Positions 6,828-9,574 of a stretch of DNA of 9,574 bases are shown piece by piece. Position 1 is the first letter of the stretch, and each line of letters opens with the position of its first letter. The notes below the pieces were generated by a model. It made no database searches. It was not told the origin of the DNA and saw only the letters and a program-made list of their open reading frames with translations. This DNA is from an uncultured Clostridium sp. Lineage in GTDB: Bacteria; Bacillota; Clostridia; TANB77; CAG-508. The stretch is from positions 1-9,574 of the forward strand of contig USTA01000020.1 in assembly GCA_900557475.1 (NCBI GenBank), written 5' to 3'. The translations under genes and the position numbers were made by a program.

Positions 6828-7523
6828 GGATTCGAGTTCTCCATCTGTGGCTTTCTTTCTTACATTTGGATTTTGCATTTTTCTATGTACTTTTTCCTTT
6901 AAATTTCTTACATTTTCTTTATTAAAGTATTCGTCTGGATATTCTGGTTCCAATATGTTTAAAGTTATAAATGGTTTTCTTTTAAAATATTTTCTCCATC
7001 CTGTGACTTCTCTATATGTAAATACAATTGGCAATACTGGTACTTGATTTTTCACTGCAAAATTAAATGCTCCATCTTTAAACTCTCTTACACCATTATA
7101 ATATGGTATTAACTCACCTTCTGGATAAATTCCAACTATTTCTTCATCTTTCAATAATTTATCTACTGTATTTACCATCTTTACCTTGTCACCGTATTTT
7201 CTTGGTACTGGAAATGCCCTAAACAGTGCAACTAGATATTTTATAAATGGAATTTCTAAATTAGTTTGTAATGTTAAAAAGTAAGGAGTTCTAGGAAATA
7301 ATGATAAAACTACCATTGCACAATCTAACATATTTATATGGTTTGCTGTTACAATATATCCATCTTCTAAATTCTTTAGATTTTCTCTCCCCTCTATTTC
7401 TAGTCCATGTACTAATTTTGTAAGTACAAATAATATGGGATATGCAATTATATAAAGTAAACTACTTAATATTTTATATATTATTGAATGATGTAGCAAA
7501 TCGCCTCTATCTTTCTTTTTCAT
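6810..7523 (-). CDS. PlsC-like lysophospholipid acyltransferase
   Basis: Membrane-associated acyltransferase of the 1-acylglycerol-3-phosphate acyltransferase group, which adds a second fatty acid to lysophosphatidic acid or a related lysolipid. The 237-aa length is normal. An N-terminal hydrophobic segment covers about 18-38. The HxxxxD catalytic box is NHINMLD (H62, D67); motif II is FRAFPVPR at 101-108; motif III is YPEGE at 133-137; LPIVF at 164-168 is motif IV. The common NHxS and FPEGTR forms read NHIN and YPEGEL here, a mild variant. The gene overlaps the glycosyltransferase gene by 17 nt and has GGAAGAG about 10 nt before its ATG, which suggests translational coupling. Substrate could be lysophosphatidate or a glycolipid intermediate. 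Its last codons carry the promoter of the next gene. Confidence 0.88.
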   Translation of the reverse strand: MKKKDRGDLLHHSIIYKILSSLLYIIAYPILFVLTKLVHGLEIEGRENLKNLEDGYIVTANHINMLDCAMVVLSLFPRTPYFLTLQTNLEIPFIKYLVALFRAFPVPRKYGDKVKMVNTVDKLLKDEEIVGIYPEGELIPYYNGVREFKDGAFNFAVKNQVPVLPIVFTYREVTGWRKYFKRKPFITLNILEPEYPDEYFNKENVRNLKEKVHRKMQNPNVRKKATDGELESLHYVN

Positions 7524-8652
7524 AATCTCTAATCTCTTCCTTAAACATTTCTTCTATTAATTCTATACTTTTTTCTATTTTAAAATTTTTCGCAAATTCT
7601 GAATATTCTTTTCTCTTTTTTTCTAAATATTCTGGATTATCTAAAAAGTAGTCTATCTTTTTTGCTAAGTCTAAAGAGTTACCATGTTCAAATAAACTTT
7701 CGCTATCCATTGCAAATTGTACTGTTGCAGATTCCTTACTATTTGATATTATTGGAACATTTCCAAGAGCTATTGCTTCTAGACAAGAAATCGCTTCTAT
7801 TTCAGCATCTGCACTATGAACATATATATCTGTATATGAAAGCATATTTATTAGCTCTTCTTTAGGATAAAATTTCATTATTGGCTTATTTTTTAGTTTT
7901 TCACCTTGTTTCTTATATTCTTCATAACATTGTCCTTTTCCACCTAAAATAAGCTGTATTTTATCACTATATTTACTTTTGCTAATGGCATCTATTAAAA
8001 CATCTTGCCTTTTTTCTGGTGAGTATCTTCCTACCATAGAAATTACTATTTTGTCTTTTAAATCCTTAGGCTTTTCACTCCTATTTAATTTAAAATCTTC
8101 CTCTACTCCATTTGATATTACATGCAGTTTAGATTTATATCCATGTTCTTCTAATTGCTTCGCAATAAAATTACTTGGACAATGTATATGTCTAAACTTA
8201 TTATAATAAGTTCTAAAGTGTGAATAAAGCTTATCATTAATTAATGTATTAGTTCCTAGCCCAACTGCATATGTTATGTTTTCTGGTTGAACATGAAAAG
8301 CTGTTGTATGCGGTATTTTCATTTTTCTTGCAAGTTCTACGCCTTCTCTTGATAGTTTAAAGGGCATATAAAAATGTATTATATCTTGCCCTTCAAATTC
8401 TTTTCTCATTATTTCTTCATTTGGCTTTGCAAATACCATTTCATTTGCTTTAAAGTATTTATCTATTATTTTGGGAAATCTATAAGCTTTTAATCCTTCT
8501 TCTTCATTTTCATTTTTACCTGTGCTTAATACTTTTACTTCATGCCCTTTTTTTCTAAGTCCTTCTACAAATCTTCTTGCTGAAATTGTTGTTCCATTAC
8601 TCAAATTATCATATTGATCTATAACTATTAATATTTTCATATTTTTGTCCAT
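7507..8652 (-). CDS. GT4-family glycosyltransferase (glycolipid type likely)
   Basis: Retaining GT-B glycosyltransferase of 381 aa, probably peripheral to the inner face of the membrane. The N-terminal domain opens with MKILIVIDQYDNLSNG and a glycine-rich acceptor loop at about 19-21, and carries FHVQPENITYAVG at 119-131. The donor domain begins around ISNGV (179-183) and GRYSPEKRQD (208-217), where basic residues bind donor phosphate. The EX7E motif is E284 to E292 (EIEAISCLE), followed by ALGNVPIIS. The start at 8652 has AAGAGA upstream; the internal ATG at 8640 (MKILIV) is a possible alternative. It begins 24 nt after rimO and overlaps the acyltransferase gene. The pairing with PlsC suggests a sugar-diacylglycerol lipid, but acceptor and sugar cannot be told from sequence; a cell-surface polysaccharide enzyme is the alternative. 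Confidence 0.85.
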   Translation of the reverse strand: MDKNMKILIVIDQYDNLSNGTTISARRFVEGLRKKGHEVKVLSTGKNENEEEGLKAYRFPKIIDKYFKANEMVFAKPNEEIMRKEFEGQDIIHFYMPFKLSREGVELARKMKIPHTTAFHVQPENITYAVGLGTNTLINDKLYSHFRTYYNKFRHIHCPSNFIAKQLEEHGYKSKLHVISNGVEEDFKLNRSEKPKDLKDKIVISMVGRYSPEKRQDVLIDAISKSKYSDKIQLILGGKGQCYEEYKKQGEKLKNKPIMKFYPKEELINMLSYTDIYVHSADAEIEAISCLEAIALGNVPIISNSKESATVQFAMDSESLFEHGNSLDLAKKIDYFLDNPEYLEKKRKEYSEFAKNFKIEKSIELIEEMFKEEIRDYEKER

Positions 8653-8676
8653 TTTTATCTCTTATTTTACTCCTAT

Positions 8677-9574
8677 TTATATTATTTCCCCAATCAAATC
8701 ATAATCTGTTACATCTGTTATTTTACATTCTTCAAATGTGTTTGTATTTTTTACTCCTTTTAAGTATATAACTCCGTCTATTTCTGGTACATCCATATAG
8801 CTTCTTCCAATGTCTTCTTTTTCTACCAACACTTTTAAGGTTTTTCCTATATTTTTCTTCATATTTTCTTTTGAAATTTCTTGTTGCAATTTCATAATCT
8901 TATTATATCTTTTCTTTTTTGTCATGAAATGTACTTGATTTTCCATTTTATATGCTATTGTTCCTTCTTCTTTTGAATACATGAAACACCCTAGTTTATC
9001 TAGCCTTGCCCATTTTACAAATTCATACATTTCCTCAAAATCCGCTTCTGTTTCTCCTGGAAATCCTACCATTAATGTGCTTCTTATGATTACTCCTGGA
9101 ATTTCTTTTCTTAATTTTTCTATCAAGTCTCTTATACTCTTTCCTGTACTTTTTCTATTCATTTTCTTTAACATATTATCTGAAATATGTTGCATTGGTA
9201 TATCAAAGTATTTACATATCTTAGGATTTGTCTTTACCTCGTAAATCAACTCTTCTGTTATTGTTTCTGGATATGCATATAAAAATCTTATCCATTCTAT
9301 TCCTTCTATTTTACTAAGCTTATTTAAGAGCTCTGCAAGCTTTGGTTCATTATAAATATCGGAACCATATTTTGTTGTATCTTGTGCAATTACAATTATT
9401 TCTTTTATTCCTTTTTTGGCTAGAGTAGATGCTTCTTCTAAAATATCTTCCATTTTTCTGCTCTTAAATCTTCCTCTTATATATGGAATAGCACAGAATG
9501 TACAGAAATTATTGCATCCATCTGCAATTCGTAAATATGCATAGTTTTTGCCAGTAGAAATTACTCTATCTAGG
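8677..9574 (-). CDS. rimO: Ribosomal protein S12 methylthiotransferase RimO, 5' part outside the window
   Basis: Radical-SAM iron-sulfur enzyme that methylthiolates an aspartate of ribosomal protein S12. The frame stays open through the ATG at 9453 to the window edge. The 40 codons upstream of that ATG contain GCNNFCTFCAIP, giving the radical-SAM CxxxCxxC cluster site at 9516-9493, so the ATG at 9453 is internal. About 298 of the usual 440 residues are visible; the N-terminal UPF0004 domain is missing. Further blocks are IAQDTTKYG, YAYPETI, YFDIPMQHISD, STLMVGFPGE and a C-terminal TRAM domain. The GRSYMDVPEIDG segment and the DYDLIGE ending in TRAM favour RimO over the related tRNA enzyme MiaB. 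It is first of the visible minus-strand operon with the glycosyltransferase and acyltransferase. Confidence 0.95.
   Translation of the reverse strand, partial: LDRVISTGKNYAYLRIADGCNNFCTFCAIPYIRGRFKSRKMEDILEEASTLAKKGIKEIIVIAQDTTKYGSDIYNEPKLAELLNKLSKIEGIEWIRFLYAYPETITEELIYEVKTNPKICKYFDIPMQHISDNMLKKMNRKSTGKSIRDLIEKLRKEIPGVIIRSTLMVGFPGETEADFEEMYEFVKWARLDKLGCFMYSKEEGTIAYKMENQVHFMTKKKRYNKIMKLQQEISKENMKKNIGKTLKVLVEKEDIGRSYMDVPEIDGVIYLKGVKNTNTFEECKITDVTDYDLIGEII

Noticed and set aside
8677..9453. RimO read as a complete 258-aa protein starting at 9453
   Set aside because: The frame continues upstream to the window edge and contains the CxxxCxxC radical-SAM site, so 9453 is an internal Met.
1..9574. 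CRISPR array, tRNA or riboswitch
   Set aside because: No regularly spaced direct repeats, cloverleaf-like segments or known aptamer motifs were recognised; intergenic gaps are all under about 180 nt.

Overview
This is a low-GC, AT-rich chromosomal segment, by eye roughly 30% GC or below, of the Bacillota type. Strong AGGAGG ribosome-binding sites, AT-ending codons, a SpoVB/YtgP-like flippase beside a 91-aa HU gene, and an ISLre2-type transposase all suggest class Clostridia or a relative, possibly an uncultured gut lineage. Exact taxonomy cannot be read from the window. Every call rests on reading the sequence and on remembered family motifs; no database search was made.

Layout, left to right. 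(1) Positions 1 to about 1228 hold the 3' part of an ISLre2-family insertion sequence whose left end lies outside the window; its transposase enters the window already in frame. (2) Next on the minus strand come the HU gene (1286-1561), with its own terminator and a candidate promoter, and a MOP-superfamily flippase (1737-3326). (3) A divergent intergenic region of about 100 bp separates the flippase from a plus-strand gene for a 770-aa VirD4/TraG-like membrane ATPase (3431-5743). (4) A large bidirectional terminator at 5739-5787 separates that gene from a convergent minus-strand gene (5803-6732) for a winged-helix protein resembling replication-relaxation proteins, which has a near-consensus promoter and a strong ribosome-binding site. 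(5) The right end is a minus-strand operon: rimO (partial, running off the window), a GT4 glycosyltransferase and a PlsC-like acyltransferase.

Functionally there are three groups. The rimO-GT-plsC operon joins ribosomal protein S12 modification to two probable membrane-lipid enzymes; the glycosyltransferase and acyltransferase overlap by 17 nt and are probably translationally coupled. The flippase-HU pair recalls the spoVB/yabM-mazG-hup-yabO neighbourhood of Bacillota, but mazG is missing and an insertion sequence lies where the next gene would be expected. The VirD4-like ATPase and the replication-relaxation-like protein are the most intriguing part: two DNA-transfer-type genes between housekeeping genes, with no relaxase, VirB4 or other type IV secretion component visible. 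They could be the edge or remnant of an integrated element, or a stand-alone DNA-translocation module.

No tRNA, rRNA, CRISPR array or known riboswitch was recognised.
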